Assembly: GCA_002284615.2 (NCBI GenBank)
Contig: MU070637.1
Location: forward strand, 3,897-24,265
Direction of reading: 5' to 3'
DNA length: 20,369 nucleotides
DNA from: Dunaliella salina
Taxonomy: Eukaryota; Chlorophyta; Chlorophyceae; Chlamydomonadales; Dunaliellaceae
Part shown: piece after piece, positions 7,401 to 15,426 of the stretch
How positions within the stretch are numbered: the stretch's first letter is position 1
Layout of the letters: the number at the start of each line of letters is the position of its first letter
Position numbers and translations under genes: made by a program
Notes under the pieces: generated by a model
What the model saw: the letters and a program-made list of their open reading frames with translations, nothing else
What the model was told of the DNA's origin: nothing
Databases searched by the model: none

Positions 7401-8321
7401 ATGGATTTCATCACGCATCTACCCAAAACCAGAGAAGGGCATGACGCCATCCTTGTGGTTGTAGATCGCTTGACCAAAATGACACATTGCATTCCTACAC
7501 ATACCACAGTGTCAGCTCTTGAAGTGGCACATCTTTACAAAGATCATGTGTGGAAGCTCCATGGCTATCCAAAGAATTTTATCACGGATAGAGATTCCAA
7601 GTTCACAAGTATATTTTGGGAGGAACTGCAAAAGCAATGTGGCATTAAAAGCCACAAGTCCACCGCTTACCACCCACAAACGGATGGTCAGACTGAAAGA
7701 GTAAATAGAATACTCGAGGATATGTTGAGGCATTACGTAAGCCCTCAGCAGGATGATTGGGATACTCACTTGGCAACTGCTGAGTTTGCTATCAATAACT
7801 CGTACCAGGAGTNAATCAAAACCACACCCTTTCGCCTTAATAATGGCAGGGATCCTCGTACACCTCTTTCTTGGGAAATTCGGACTCCTTCCNAGGTTCC
7901 AGCAGTTCAAGACNTCACAAATNGTTTGCAAGACGACCTCCAAAAGGCCAAGGCAGCCTTACAGGCCGCACAGCAAAGACAAAAATCTCAAGCTGACAAA
8001 AAGCGACGAGACATTAACTATATTCCATTTAATTTCTCAATTGGAGATGAAGTCATGCTGAGTACCAAAAATGTGAAGCTTAGGCTACCTGGTACACCCA
8101 ACCTAATGCCTAAATGGATCGGTCCACTTCAAGTGATTGAGCGTGTCAATCCAGTAGCCTTCAGACTAAAGCTTCCACCTCAGTTGAGGATACATGATGT
8201 ATTTCATGTTTCACTTTTGAAACCATTCAAAAGCGATGGGTGTACCAAATCTCCACCATTTTCCTTTGAGTTGAATGGTGAGCAAATTTCCGCATGGAAC
8301 GAATTGTGTCACATCATGTAG
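7401..8321 (+). CDS. pol: Element A integrase catalytic core and C-terminal domain
   Basis: The integrase inserts element cDNA into nuclear DNA. The DDE triad is intact: first Asp in MDFITHLPKT, second Asp in FITDRDSKF, Glu in HPQTDGQTERVNR. The core continues through LEDMLRHYV and ATAEFAINNS. The C-terminal domain has FSIGDEVMLSTKN, KWIGPLQVIERVNPVAFRL (a GPY/F-type module) and HDVFHVSLLKPF. The chromodomain follows in another frame (break at ~8290). Ambiguous bases at 7813, 7893, 7914 and 7923 cluster in the variable loop between core and C-terminal domain. Confidence 0.9.
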   Translation: MDFITHLPKTREGHDAILVVVDRLTKMTHCIPTHTTVSALEVAHLYKDHVWKLHGYPKNFITDRDSKFTSIFWEELQKQCGIKSHKSTAYHPQTDGQTERVNRILEDMLRHYVSPQQDDWDTHLATAEFAINNSYQEXIKTTPFRLNNGRDPRTPLSWEIRTPSXVPAVQDXTNXLQDDLQKAKAALQAAQQRQKSQADKKRRDINYIPFNFSIGDEVMLSTKNVKLRLPGTPNLMPKWIGPLQVIERVNPVAFRLKLPPQLRIHDVFHVSLLKPFKSDGCTKSPPFSFELNGEQISAWNELCHIM

Positions 8322-8533
8322 ATTGGATCACTACACGCAAAGCCACCCCACGCAGACCCAAGGTCCGGAAGCCAGTACTGAGATACTTGGTCAAGTGGGA
8401 AGAATACTCTGATATCCATAACACATTGGAGCCTGAAGAAAATCTGACAGAAGACACACTGACAGAAGAAGTACTCTGTGCCTACAAGAAATACATGGGC
8501 TTAACCCACCCACAACCTTGTTATCCTGGATAA
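8280..8533 (+). CDS. pol: Element A chromodomain
   Basis: The C-terminal chromodomain of a chromovirus integrase, thought to guide insertion to methylated histone tails in heterochromatin. Motifs are MERIVSHH, then PVLRYLVKWEEYSD and NTLEPEENL, then a helix ending YKKYMGL. The usual Trp before Glu-Pro (NTWEP) is Leu here, and the usual Gly of KWxGY is Glu, so this copy may bind less well. It is +1 shifted relative to the integrase frame, with the two frames overlapping at 8294-8321. It ends at TAA 8531-8533. Confidence 0.85.
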
Positions 8534-8936
8534 CTCTGGCCCAGTTATTCATTCTTTTTATTGCCAACGTTTGCGTTCTGCAAAAGTGCAAATACATGAG
8601 TCGACACATGTACACTTATTCTTGCCAAGCACGAGAAGTCTATGTTACATTGGTAAACCGGACTGATCATCCGCTTAGCCACAACATCATTCTTTCCATA
8701 ACTTTATCACCTCCTTTGGAGTTGGTAAGACCTTGCCGTGCACAGGCAACACACTTAAAACGTGTGAAGGGTACAATTCCCTTATGTTGCAACCACTTGT
8801 TAACTTGCTCTTCTGAAAGTAGCTTTTGCCCTAAGCAACTACTATGGCAAGCTCTTACACATGCAACAGGGTTACTCCCGGTTCTTCTGACCGTCTTCTC
8901 AACCTGAGGACAGGTTTCTTTTTCCCAGGGGGGCAA
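8534..8936 (+). other. Element A 3' untranslated region and polypurine tract
   Basis: This stretch holds no recognisable domain. Open frames on both strands (8518-8907 plus, 8667-8936 minus) start at non-ATG codons and match nothing I know. The end, AGGGGGGCAA at 8927-8936, is a polypurine tract of the kind that primes plus-strand synthesis, directly before the TGTAACA of the LTR. Element B has the near-identical AGGGGGGAA at 15178-15186. Confidence 0.65.
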
Positions 8937-9310
8937 TGTAACAACGAGTTACATGCTATGTACTATTTTTGTACATAATTACTGGCATAAACCCATCTTG
9001 GTTTGTCACTTTGTGTGAGGAAAGAGTTATACTCCTCGGGGGATCTGTTTCAGGCCAGACTAATTATAATAAGAGTTCCGCTTATCTTGATTTGCCTAAG
9101 GCCTAGGTAGAGATTCACGGAGAGAGGCGTGTTTGGAGCCTCTCCTCCTCCATACTTCGAGCCCCCTGTGGTTCCTCTCAAGACCAGCACGCCGAGGTAG
9201 GCCTTGCACCCACTCTTAGCTGCTACAATAAGGCTTTCTTTGTCCCTTAGGGGCATAGAATCCTCGAGATTGAAAGAAAGAAGGTCTATGCTGGGCACAG
9301 TCAATGTGTG
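8937..9310 (+). mobile_element. Element A 3' LTR (start clear, end unknown)
   Basis: It starts at TGTAACAACGAGTTACA directly after the polypurine tract. The first 17 bp form an inverted repeat (TGTAAC/GTTACA). A TATA-like ATTATAATAAG lies at ~9062-9072, and a possible processing signal (CAATAAGG) at ~9227. The end cannot be fixed because the 5' LTR is missing. The chosen end is arbitrary, after the last plausible LTR sequence. Confidence 0.5.
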
Positions 9311-9614
9311 TTCAAGGAAAGACCCAACAATTAGCGCAAAAAGTGAGGGTGAGTCCCACTAGACCCATTGAGAAAGAAGCACAAAAATTTACTTCGGGAA
9401 ATGGTCTCAACCTAGGACACCCTTGACAAGGTTGTTCAGAGGCCTCGTCCAGCAAATTTGAGGCTCACCCCTTGACCTCAAGGACGTTATCAAACATCTC
9501 AGTAAGGGCCTTCCTATTGCATAGGGGTCCGCCGCAAACACATTGTTCTCGTAGTGGGCAGGTCTGTGTCAGTGGTGTACTTTTTTACTAGGTATTGGAG
9601 CTTGATGCCGAGCA
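9311..9614. other. Unassigned stretch between elements A and C
   Basis: No coding signal. It should contain the remaining A LTR, the 3' untranslated DNA of the minus-strand element C, or both. I see no clear polypurine tract or LTR start for C here. Confidence 0.4.
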
Positions 9615-9745
9615 AGCTTTTTGTTTCCAGGTGTTAAGTTCATGACCTTAGCCTTCCCACTTCACCAAAAATTCGTTGATCTTTATGCAGCCTTTCTTCG
9701 CCACATAGTGATCCGTGATTTGAACAATGTCTTTTCTGCAAGCCA
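9615..9745 (-). pseudogene. Element C chromodomain remnant
   Basis: The minus-strand frame reads KINEFLVKWEG, then a stop, then GHELNTWK, matching the core of a chromodomain (KWxGY...NTWE). It lies just downstream of the integrase C-terminus with a stop in between (after CWQG at 9789). It is too short for standard ORF calling. Confidence 0.75.
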
Positions 9746-9788
9746 CTACCCAGCATATGGCGGCACTACAAACCGCTTCCCTTAAAGG

Positions 9789-10205
9789 TCAACCTTGCCA
9801 ACATAGGACTTTAGTGAGCTGGGCATGGAACACAATGTTGAAGTGTTCTTTTCCTTTTTGTAAGAGCAACTTCACAGTTGCCTTTTCTACCCTTTGGTCC
9901 ACCTGAAAGGGTCCCATATACATGGTCATCAGCTTCTTTACTCCTGGTTCAGAGTGCCAAAGGTTCTTTGTGTTGACCATCATCAAGTCTCCCGGTTTGT
10001 GCTTGATGACACTCCTTTTTGATTTTCCACTCTTTTCATCTGTTGTCATAGTGCTTCCAAGCACCTTGGAGCCAGCTTGAAACTCCTCGCAATTCCTTCT
10101 GCAAACTCTGAAATCTTGGTCAACTGCAAGGTTGCTGACGTTAGGGGATGCCACCCGTAATTGGGATAGAAGGGTGTCTTTTGTACCGACTTTTGTTGAT
10201 ATCAA
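9789..10205 (-). pseudogene. Element C integrase C-terminal domain
   Basis: An open 139-codon minus-strand frame. HKPGDLMMVNTKNLW and YMGPFQVDQRVEKATVKLLL match the integrase C-terminal and GPF/Y module, and FNIVFHAQLTKVL corresponds to the FHVSLLK end. It has no proper N-terminus and joins the core upstream only through frame changes. Confidence 0.85.
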
Positions 10206-10830
10206 CTCAGCACATGCTAGCTATCGCCCTAGTCATTGTGCTCACAGCCCACGTAGGCTCTCAGCATCTCTTCCAAGGTCTCGTTTGTGCGCTCTGTTTG
10301 ATCATCCATCTCAGGGTGGAAGGCACACATTATCCATGCCCAAGAGCTTGCACACAGGATCCCAGAAGATATTTTGAACTATGGACCAGGGTCTGAAATG
10401 AGCAACATAGGTAAGCCATGTTGCTTGACTACATTGTCCACAAAAATCTTGGCGAAGCTTTTGGCGTCTAGCCCTGCCTCAGTAGTTGGCACAAAATGTA
10501 CCATCTTGTCCAATTTTTCAACAAAACCACAATGGTGTCAATGCCAGCTGCTGTGATGGGCAGCTTCACTATAAGATCCATAGACACACTTTCCCATTCT
10601 TCTCGGAATGGACAGAGGTTGAATCTTTCCGCCATACATGCGGGTGCTAACCTTATGCCTTTGGCAGGCATCACAATGGCGCACATAGTCTTCTATATTA
10701 GACTTCATTCCATACCAGTAAAAGTCACGAGATACCAGGCGATAGGTCTTAGTGATACCCACATGCCCACTGAGTGTTTGTCATGGCATAGCTCAAGGAT
10801 GCGCCTTTTTAACTAAGGGGCTGTTGGGCA
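10200..10830 (-). pseudogene. Element C integrase zinc finger and catalytic core
   Basis: From 10830 downward: VVVPNSPLVKK, the first zinc His in CHDK, a frame change near 10765, then GHVGITKTYRLVSRDFYWYG and CDACQRHK complete the HHCC module. The core follows: WESVSMDLIVKLPITAAG carries the first catalytic Asp, HGLPMLLISDPGP the second, and HPEMDDQTERTNETLEEML the Glu. Stops occur after the SDPGP segment and after the LRAYV segment. All three catalytic residues survive, but the reading frame does not. Confidence 0.85.
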
Positions 10831-11520
10831 CCACTACTCTTCCTTTGTCGTACCAAATGCCTTCACGGCGTTCCAGTCCCCTTGAGTACTTACGTCTGGA
10901 GAACAAGAGGTCAGAGTGGTATGTGGCCGAGATATCTCCCCTCAGTGGGCTCCAAGGGAAGGTGGCCCCACTACCGTTTACATCAGGCGTCCCCGATGTA
11001 GATGGTGTGTGCACCTCCCCCCCACCTTGCTGCCCCTCATATGGTGAGTGAGCTTGTCTGGTGGAAAGCGGCGGCGACAGACTTGGGTGGTCACCCTTGG
11101 TGCCTGTAGGCTCCTGTGCATGGGTGGTTGGCTCCCACAGCATCATGCCAGGAGGGACCTTTTCCGGCCTGCACGCTGATGGCGGTGGAGGCAACTGTGG
11201 TTGTGACAGACCGACAGATTTTCCCCCCCCATCGTCCGCTTGGGCCCACGGGCCAGCAGCAGCGGCTGAGTCGGATGGTCTCTCTTGGTGCCACTAGGCT
11301 CCTGGACACGGGAAGTTGATCCCCGCAACCTCACGCCAGGAGGAACCTCCTCCGTCTCACGCGCCCTTGGTAGTGAAGGCAACTGTGGTTGGGATGGACC
11401 TACAGACATTTCCTTCTCCAAGGCCCGCTGCTGCCTACGAGTCATCACGGCCGCCACAACCCCCGGAGCTCCTACACAGATCACTGATCCAGGCGGAGCA
11501 GGGTCATGAAGGAGTGGGTT
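10830..11520 (-). other. Element C linker between RNase H and integrase, with 188-bp duplication
   Basis: The minus-strand frame remains largely open, with proline-, glycine- and serine-rich low-complexity protein. It ends at the RNase H side with ADCVSRNPLL and at the integrase side with RREGIWYDKGRVVVPN. An imperfect tandem duplication (units ~11085-11272 and ~11273-11461) gives recurring VPPG...TKxDHP segments. Other chromoviruses have far shorter linkers here. Confidence 0.7.
11085..11461. repeat. Imperfect 188-189-bp tandem duplication
   Basis: Matching anchors are spaced 188-189 bp apart: AGGCTCCTG at 11108 and 11296, GCCAGGA at 11147 and 11335, GGCAACTGTGGTT at 11189 and 11378. The units have diverged clearly, so the duplication is old. 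Confidence 0.85.
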
Positions 11521-11825
11521 GCGGCTAACACAATCTGCCACATTTATCTCGCCTTTGGCACTCTTTATGACGAATAGGAAGCGTGACAGATCTCCATTCT
11601 TTTTTTTTTTTTATGGATTAGGTTGGTCCGTGATGAGCTCACACGTGAATCCATCGGCGCCGTCCAGATAGCGCCGCCAAACTTGCAAGGCATGAACCAA
11701 GCCAAGCAATTATTGCTCGCCCGATGTATAGTTGGACTTTGCAGATGAGAGAATTTGGTGTATGCCACCACTTGTCCTCTCTGTTCGTCTTGCATGAATA
11801 CACCTGTTGTGCCGACAACATCTCC
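11500..11825 (-). pseudogene. Element C RNase H remnant
   Basis: From 11825 downward the frame reads GVFMQDEQRGQVVAYTKFS, then a degraded middle (ASNNCLAWFMPCKFGGAIW in place of the usual EQxLLAxVHALxxWRxYL), a T13 run at 11600-11612, and ADCVSRNP at the end. The RNase H Asp/Glu pattern is partly lost. RNase H homology starts just inside the junction with the LINE fragment at ~11825; everything upstream (RT) is gone. Confidence 0.75.
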
Positions 11826-11998
11826 TGCTTTTCAGGTTGCTCCGCACTTACCTGCATTTCACCATGTTAGTTCTCATGATACGTCTTGTTTAAACCAAAA
11901 CAATAAAATGATTTATCCTTTCCTTCATGAAATCATCCTTTCTTATGATCAGGCTAGCAGTCAGTCGTTTTGACTGGAGGCCTTGTAACCTTGTAACC
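11826..11998 (+). mobile_element. LINE 3' end, copy 1
   Basis: A 5'-truncated copy of a non-LTR retrotransposon. It encodes the tail of the ORF (LPAFHHVSSHDTSCL, YPFLHEIIL, QASSQS), then the conserved hairpin (11958-11976) and two exact TTGTAACC units (11983-11998). Copies 2 and 3 align throughout. It sits between truncated element C (RNase H, minus) and truncated element B (RT, plus). Confidence 0.85.
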
Positions 11999-12000
11999 TA

Positions 12001-12385
12001 TCCCGCGCATTGACAACCTGCTAGACAAGATGCACGGTTGCAATGTGTTCTCAACACTTAATTTGTATTTGGGATATTATCAAATGAAAATCTCTGCCGA
12101 GGATTGCCTGAAGACTGCCTTCAGAATTCCTTTTGGCCATTTTGAGTTCAAGGTATTACCGTTTGCTTTGGCCAATGCGCCTGTCACTTTTCAAGAAATG
12201 ATGAATAAAATCTTTGCACCCATCAAAGACTTTGCTGAAGCATACATGTATGACATTATTTTCAGGTCCAAAGATGCACATCAGCATGAAGACCAGTTGT
12301 GCCAACTTTTCATGTTGCTGCGCCATCACAGACTGTATGCCAAGCTGCCCTAATGCATATTTAACAGACCTGAGGTGCACTACCG
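12001..12385 (+). pseudogene. Element B reverse transcriptase, palm
   Basis: The RT starts at IPRIDNLLDKMHGC right after the LINE tail, then STLNLYLGYYQMKI, TAFRIPFGHFEFKVLPF, LANAPVTFQEMMN and AYMYDIIFRSKD. The YxDD catalytic motif reads Tyr-Met-Tyr-Asp, so one catalytic Asp is lost. The catalytic Asp of the xDLxxGY box reads Asn (TLNLYLGYY). A stop at 12351-12353 follows YAKLP. The RT continues to ~12383 and is then broken by LINE copy 2. Confidence 0.88.
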
Positions 12386-12667
12386 GGCAGAGACCAAGAG
12401 AGATCAAGAGCATGTTATTTTCAGATGTACCCACCCGCATGTCTACAACCTTAGGAAAAAGTATGCTTCATTATTTTCAGGCCCTCTCTTTTCTTTATCA
12501 ACTCATGCCGCCCGGATGGCTCCTTACTCACCTGCCATTCACCATGTTCCATTGCATGCAATGTCTTGTTTCATGAATCAAAACGGTAAGAAGCTTTTTC
12601 TTTTTATGAACAGGCTAGCAGTCAGTCAATTTGACTGGAGGCCTCCTTTTTACTTGTAACCTTGTTA
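12386..12667 (+). mobile_element. LINE 3' end, copy 2, inserted in element B RT
   Basis: It encodes part of the C-terminal zinc finger (DQEHVIFRCTHPHV keeps the His and the last Cys), then NLRKKYASLFSGP, YSPAIHHVPLHAMSCF, KLFLFMNRLAVSQFDW, the hairpin (12619-12637) and a TTGTAACC tail from 12654. Both flanks are element B RT. An 8-bp direct repeat, GCAGAGAC, lies at 12387-12394 and 12668-12675. It could be a target-site duplication, but the first copy also aligns with LINE coding sequence. Confidence 0.88.
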
Positions 12668-13158
12668 GCAGAGACGGGCTCAAGATGGACCCACAGAAAA
12701 TCCAGACTGTGGCAGGATGGCCAACGCCAAAAGACGTCCATGAGGTGAGACAATTTCTTGGCCTCACCAATTACTTCAGGAAATTCATCCGTCACTGTGC
12801 AGACATTGCAGCACCCCTGCAATTGCTCACAAACAAAGGCCAACCTTTCAATTGGGCTCCAGACCAAGACAGAGCATTCGAATTTAAAATGTGCACTCTG
12901 TGCTGCACCTGCGCTTGCCATCCCAGACCTCAACAGACCTTTTGAAGTCATCAGTGATGCATCATTGGTAGGCTCTGGTGCAATTCTAATGCAGGGAGAC
13001 AGACCATGTGCATACACATCCAAACAGTTCAGCCCAGCTGAACGCAACTATCACAAAACACGCCAAGAGCTTTTGGGTGTTTACAGAGCACTTCCTGAAT
13101 GGCGCTATTACCTGGAAGGTAGTGACTGCACCATCATGACAGACAATAACCTGGCTTG
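12664..13158 (+). pseudogene. Element B RT end and RNase H
   Basis: RT resumes at VSRDGLKMDPQKIQTVAGWP, then EVRQFLGLTNYFRKFIRH. A frame change near 12885-12900 leads into RNase H: VISDASLVGSGAILMQ, KTRQELLGVYRAL and CTIMTDNNL. The catalytic acids up to here are kept. The frame then meets a TGA at 13156-13158, and ~25 residues normally between the third acid and the last motif are missing. Confidence 0.85.
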
Positions 13159-13398
13159 AAATGGCAGTACAGACCTGGCAAGGAGCGCATTGCAGACCCC
13201 CTGAGCAAAAATCCTGCCTGTGTTTTTTGTTGCATGCCTTCCCACTGCCTAATGTGCCCATCTAATGTCATTGGCATGGTGCATAAGCACGACATTTTGC
13301 AGCGCATCAGACATGCTTATGCATCTGACCCATGGATACATAAAAACAAAAGACAGTCCCGCAGACATAACAATCTGTATACCATGGCAATAAAATAG
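13156..13398 (+). pseudogene. Element B RNase H end and linker
   Basis: The frame begins with KWQYRPGKERIADPLSKNP, the last RNase H motif with its Asp, joined directly to the deletion point. A Cys-rich linker follows (CVFCCMPSHCLMCP), then DILQRIRHAYASDPW, the usual pre-integrase segment. It ends at a stop at 13396-13398, just before the zinc finger. Confidence 0.75.
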
Positions 13399-13400
13399 TC

Positions 13401-13640
13401 ATGCCTGCAGACAAAGACCTGAAGACCCATATCATCACCATGCACCATGCACCCCAGTATGCAGGGAACCGGGGTAGGAAAAAGACTCATGCTGCCATTC
13501 AACAGACCTTCTGGTGGCCAAAGCTGCACCTTGATGTCAATCATTTCATCAAGGCTTGTAATGCATGCCAGCGCAACAAGCTTGTCAACATGAAATTAGT
13601 TGGCCTCCTGCGCCCCTTGCAGCTGCCTTCCAGACGCTAG
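13401..13640 (+). pseudogene. Element B integrase zinc finger
   Basis: MHHAPQYAGNRGRKKTHAAI, QQTFWWPKLHLDVNHFI and CNACQRNK match the integrase HHCC module. The second His, normally in an AGHxG motif, is Asn here (AGNRG), so zinc binding would be impaired. The frame ends at TAG 13638-13640 before the core. Confidence 0.85.
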
Positions 13641-13644
13641 GAAT

Positions 13645-14164
13645 TAGTGACCATGGACTTCATCACTCACCCAAGACCCATGGACATTATGATGCAATCA
13701 TGGTGTTTGTATACAAGTCCTCCAAGTTTGTGCACTTTGCACCCACCAAAACAGACGTGACCTCATGGACTGCAGCTCACATTTTTGCAGACATAATGGT
13801 GTCGTCATTTGGTCTCCCAAAGAAGCCCATCACAAACCGAGACCCGCGCTTTACATGCAACATGTTCACAGAATTTTGCAAATTGCTTGGCACACAGAAT
13901 CCATTCTCCAACGCACTCCATCCACAGACAGACGGCTAAGCAGAAAAATACAATTATGTTTTGGAAGACATGCTCAGACAATATGTCTCTGCAGACCAAC
14001 GCAATTGGGACCTGCTTTCTGCTGCAGAGTTTGCTGTGAACAACTCCAAAAATGAGTGTACAGGTGAGACCCCTGCATTTCTCAAGAGAGGTCAATACCC
14101 ATTCACACCTGTTACCGATCAGACAGACTCCACAGCACATGCAGCGAGACTATATGCACCCTAA
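13645..14164 (+). pseudogene. Element B integrase catalytic core
   Basis: The first Asp lies in VTMDFITH (13650-13673). A frame change follows, then HYDAIMVFVYKSSKFVHFAP, SFGLPKKPITNRDPRF and FSNALHPQTDG. The second catalytic Asp (TDRDPRF in relatives) is Asn. A stop lies at 13937-13939 and the Glu is retained next to it (AEKYN). The last part (LEDMLRQYVSADQRNW, AEFAVNNSKNE) is in a different frame and stops at ~14163. Confidence 0.85.
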
Positions 14165-14490
14165 TTGTATGAGACCACCATACATGTGCAAAACAATCTG
14201 CGCAAAGCGCAAGACAGGCAAAAAGCTAATGCGTACCCTAACCGCACACCTGTCCATTTTTCTGTCGGAGACCAAGTGCTGCTCAGTACCAAGAACTTGA
14301 CTCTCCAGACTGTTGGCACCGGGAAACTCCTGCCCAAACACATTGGGCCATTTCCTGTTGTGGATCATGTAGGTAAGGCAGCCGTTGGTTTACAACTGCC
14401 TGCCACATACCGCATCCATCCTGTATTTCATGTGTCCCTTATCAAAAAAACACACGATCTGAGCGCACCATCACACCACCACCCATTCAT
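14165..14490 (+). pseudogene. Element B integrase C-terminal domain
   Basis: VQNNLRKAQDRQKANA, HFSVGDQVLLSTKNL, KHIGPFPVVDHVGKAAVGLQ and HPVFHVSLIKK give the full C-terminal pattern, with a GPF/Y module that retains Gly-Pro-Phe. The frame shifts between ~14450 and 14490 before the chromodomain. Confidence 0.88.
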
Positions 14491-14640
14491 GTTGATGATC
14501 AGGGTATTCCCAATTATGAAGTTGAAGACGTGCTTGACCATAAACCCCTAAGAAAAGGTAGACTGCAGACATGGCAATTTCTTACTAAATGGAAAGGCTA
14601 TGCTTATGAGCGTAATTCTTGGGAATCACAACATTGAAAA
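14491..14640 (+). pseudogene. Element B chromodomain
   Basis: Starting at 14491 the frame reads VDDQGIPNYEVEDVLDHK, then QFLTKWKGYAYERNSWE. This is a well-preserved chromodomain with the Tyr before the EVEDVL strand and both Trp of KWKGY and SWE present, the likely aromatic cage. It is not visible as a long ORF because a stop follows at ~14635. Confidence 0.82.
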
Positions 14641-15186
14641 CAAGACTGCCACACTTGGCCCCTATTGGGAGGCCATGCAGTGCAGACAGACCAAGACAAA
14701 TCAGGCAGACCACCTCAGACCTCAGACAAGGGATGAAATTTCTCATTTTCATCAGACATAAAAGACGCAGACAAGAACAGACGCCTACTATCAGACCAAA
14801 GACCAGACGTAGGCTTTAATCAGACTCCGTGCATCCCAACAGATTAAGCCAACGCACAAACATTCAGACCTCCACCTCTGACTTGATGCTTTGCGGGCCC
14901 ACAGATTAGACAGACAGACCAGACAAGAACGGGCCGTCCTTGCGAGTGTCATGTCCAGGTGGACAGACCAAACAAAAACCAGACCAGACTCCTAACCAGA
15001 CTAGACTCAATCAGACCAGACTAGCTCTAATTGTAGACCAGATCTATCAGGCAAATTCAGACCAAACTATGGTGGTTGGAACAGACTATTTCAAACTTGA
15101 TCTCTCTGCTGGCGGGACTTTCTGTCAGGTGCAGAGAAGAAAATTTTCCTCTGCGGTTGGGACGTCCACAGCTAAGCAGGGGGGAA
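14641..15186 (+). other. Element B AGAC-rich 3' region and polypurine tract
   Basis: There is no convincing ORF. I count about 29 AGAC tetramers between 14660 and 15080, many as AGACCAGAC, against one or two expected by chance. It ends in AGGGGGGAA (15178-15186), a polypurine tract next to the LTR start. Confidence 0.75.
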
Positions 15187-15380
15187 TGTAATGATACAGA
15201 CCTTTTATCAGATCATGACTACCACCAACTACCACCACGGACCCCTTTTGCCCAGTGTGAATTTACGCCAGGTTCCTCAGTCTGCCTGTCTTTACGCGGG
15301 ACGTCAATAGTAAAAAATGTACTTCATTGGAGTGTCCTACCAACCAGAAATGCTCATGTTTCTTTTCACCCTACTTTCTG
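15187..15380 (+). mobile_element. Element B 3' LTR, truncated
   Basis: It starts TGTAATGATACA (TGTA...TACA) right after the polypurine tract, as expected for a Ty3/Gypsy LTR. At 15381 it is cut by the 19-bp inverted repeat of the foldback unit. No matching LTR end is found on the other side of that unit. Confidence 0.65.
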
Positions 15381-15426
15381 CGTCAGAAATTTCTGGCCTG
15401 CGGCTGCTAGCGGCTGATGCGGCTGT

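Larger units (their letters stand above)
3931..9300 (+). mobile_element. Element A: 5'-truncated Ty3/Gypsy chromovirus
   Basis: Domain order is gag, accessory region, protease, RT remnant, RNase H, integrase and chromodomain, the Ty3/Gypsy (Metaviridae-type) order. It ends at a polypurine tract and LTR start at 8927-8937. The 5' LTR and the gag start are missing at the junction with the antisense fragment at ~3930. The RT catalytic core is deleted and several frame breaks exist, two of them at G runs. It is therefore not an autonomous copy. RNase H and integrase still hold all visible catalytic residues, and seven of the window's eight N bases fall here, which suggests a recent multi-copy family collapsed in assembly. 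The right end is uncertain because no second LTR is present for comparison. Confidence 0.8.
9615..11825 (-). mobile_element. Element C: decayed minus-strand Ty3/Gypsy chromovirus
   Basis: Read on the minus strand from 11825 down to 9615, the order is RNase H, long linker, integrase zinc finger, core, C-terminal domain and chromodomain. RT, protease and gag are missing because the element is cut at ~11825 by a LINE fragment. Several stops and frame changes make it inactive. Its integrase wording (SDPGP, QTERTNETLEEMLRAYV) differs clearly from elements A and B, so it is a separate family. Confidence 0.85.
12000..15380 (+). mobile_element. Element B: decayed plus-strand Ty3/Gypsy chromovirus
   Basis: Order: RT, RNase H, integrase, chromodomain, AGAC-rich 3' region, polypurine tract and LTR start. 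It begins mid-RT directly after LINE copy 1 and is cut in its LTR at 15381 by the foldback unit. LINE copy 2 interrupts the RT. Multiple frame changes, an RNase H deletion and altered catalytic residues make it dead. The wording (for example ADPLSKNP) differs from A and C. Confidence 0.85.

Noticed and set aside
7512..7943. 143-codon minus-strand ORF
   Set aside because: Antisense shadow of the integrase core.
8518..8907. 129-codon Cys-containing ORF after the chromodomain, as an env-like gene
   Set aside because: Starts at a non-ATG codon, overlaps the chromodomain end, and lacks a convincing signal peptide plus membrane anchor pair.
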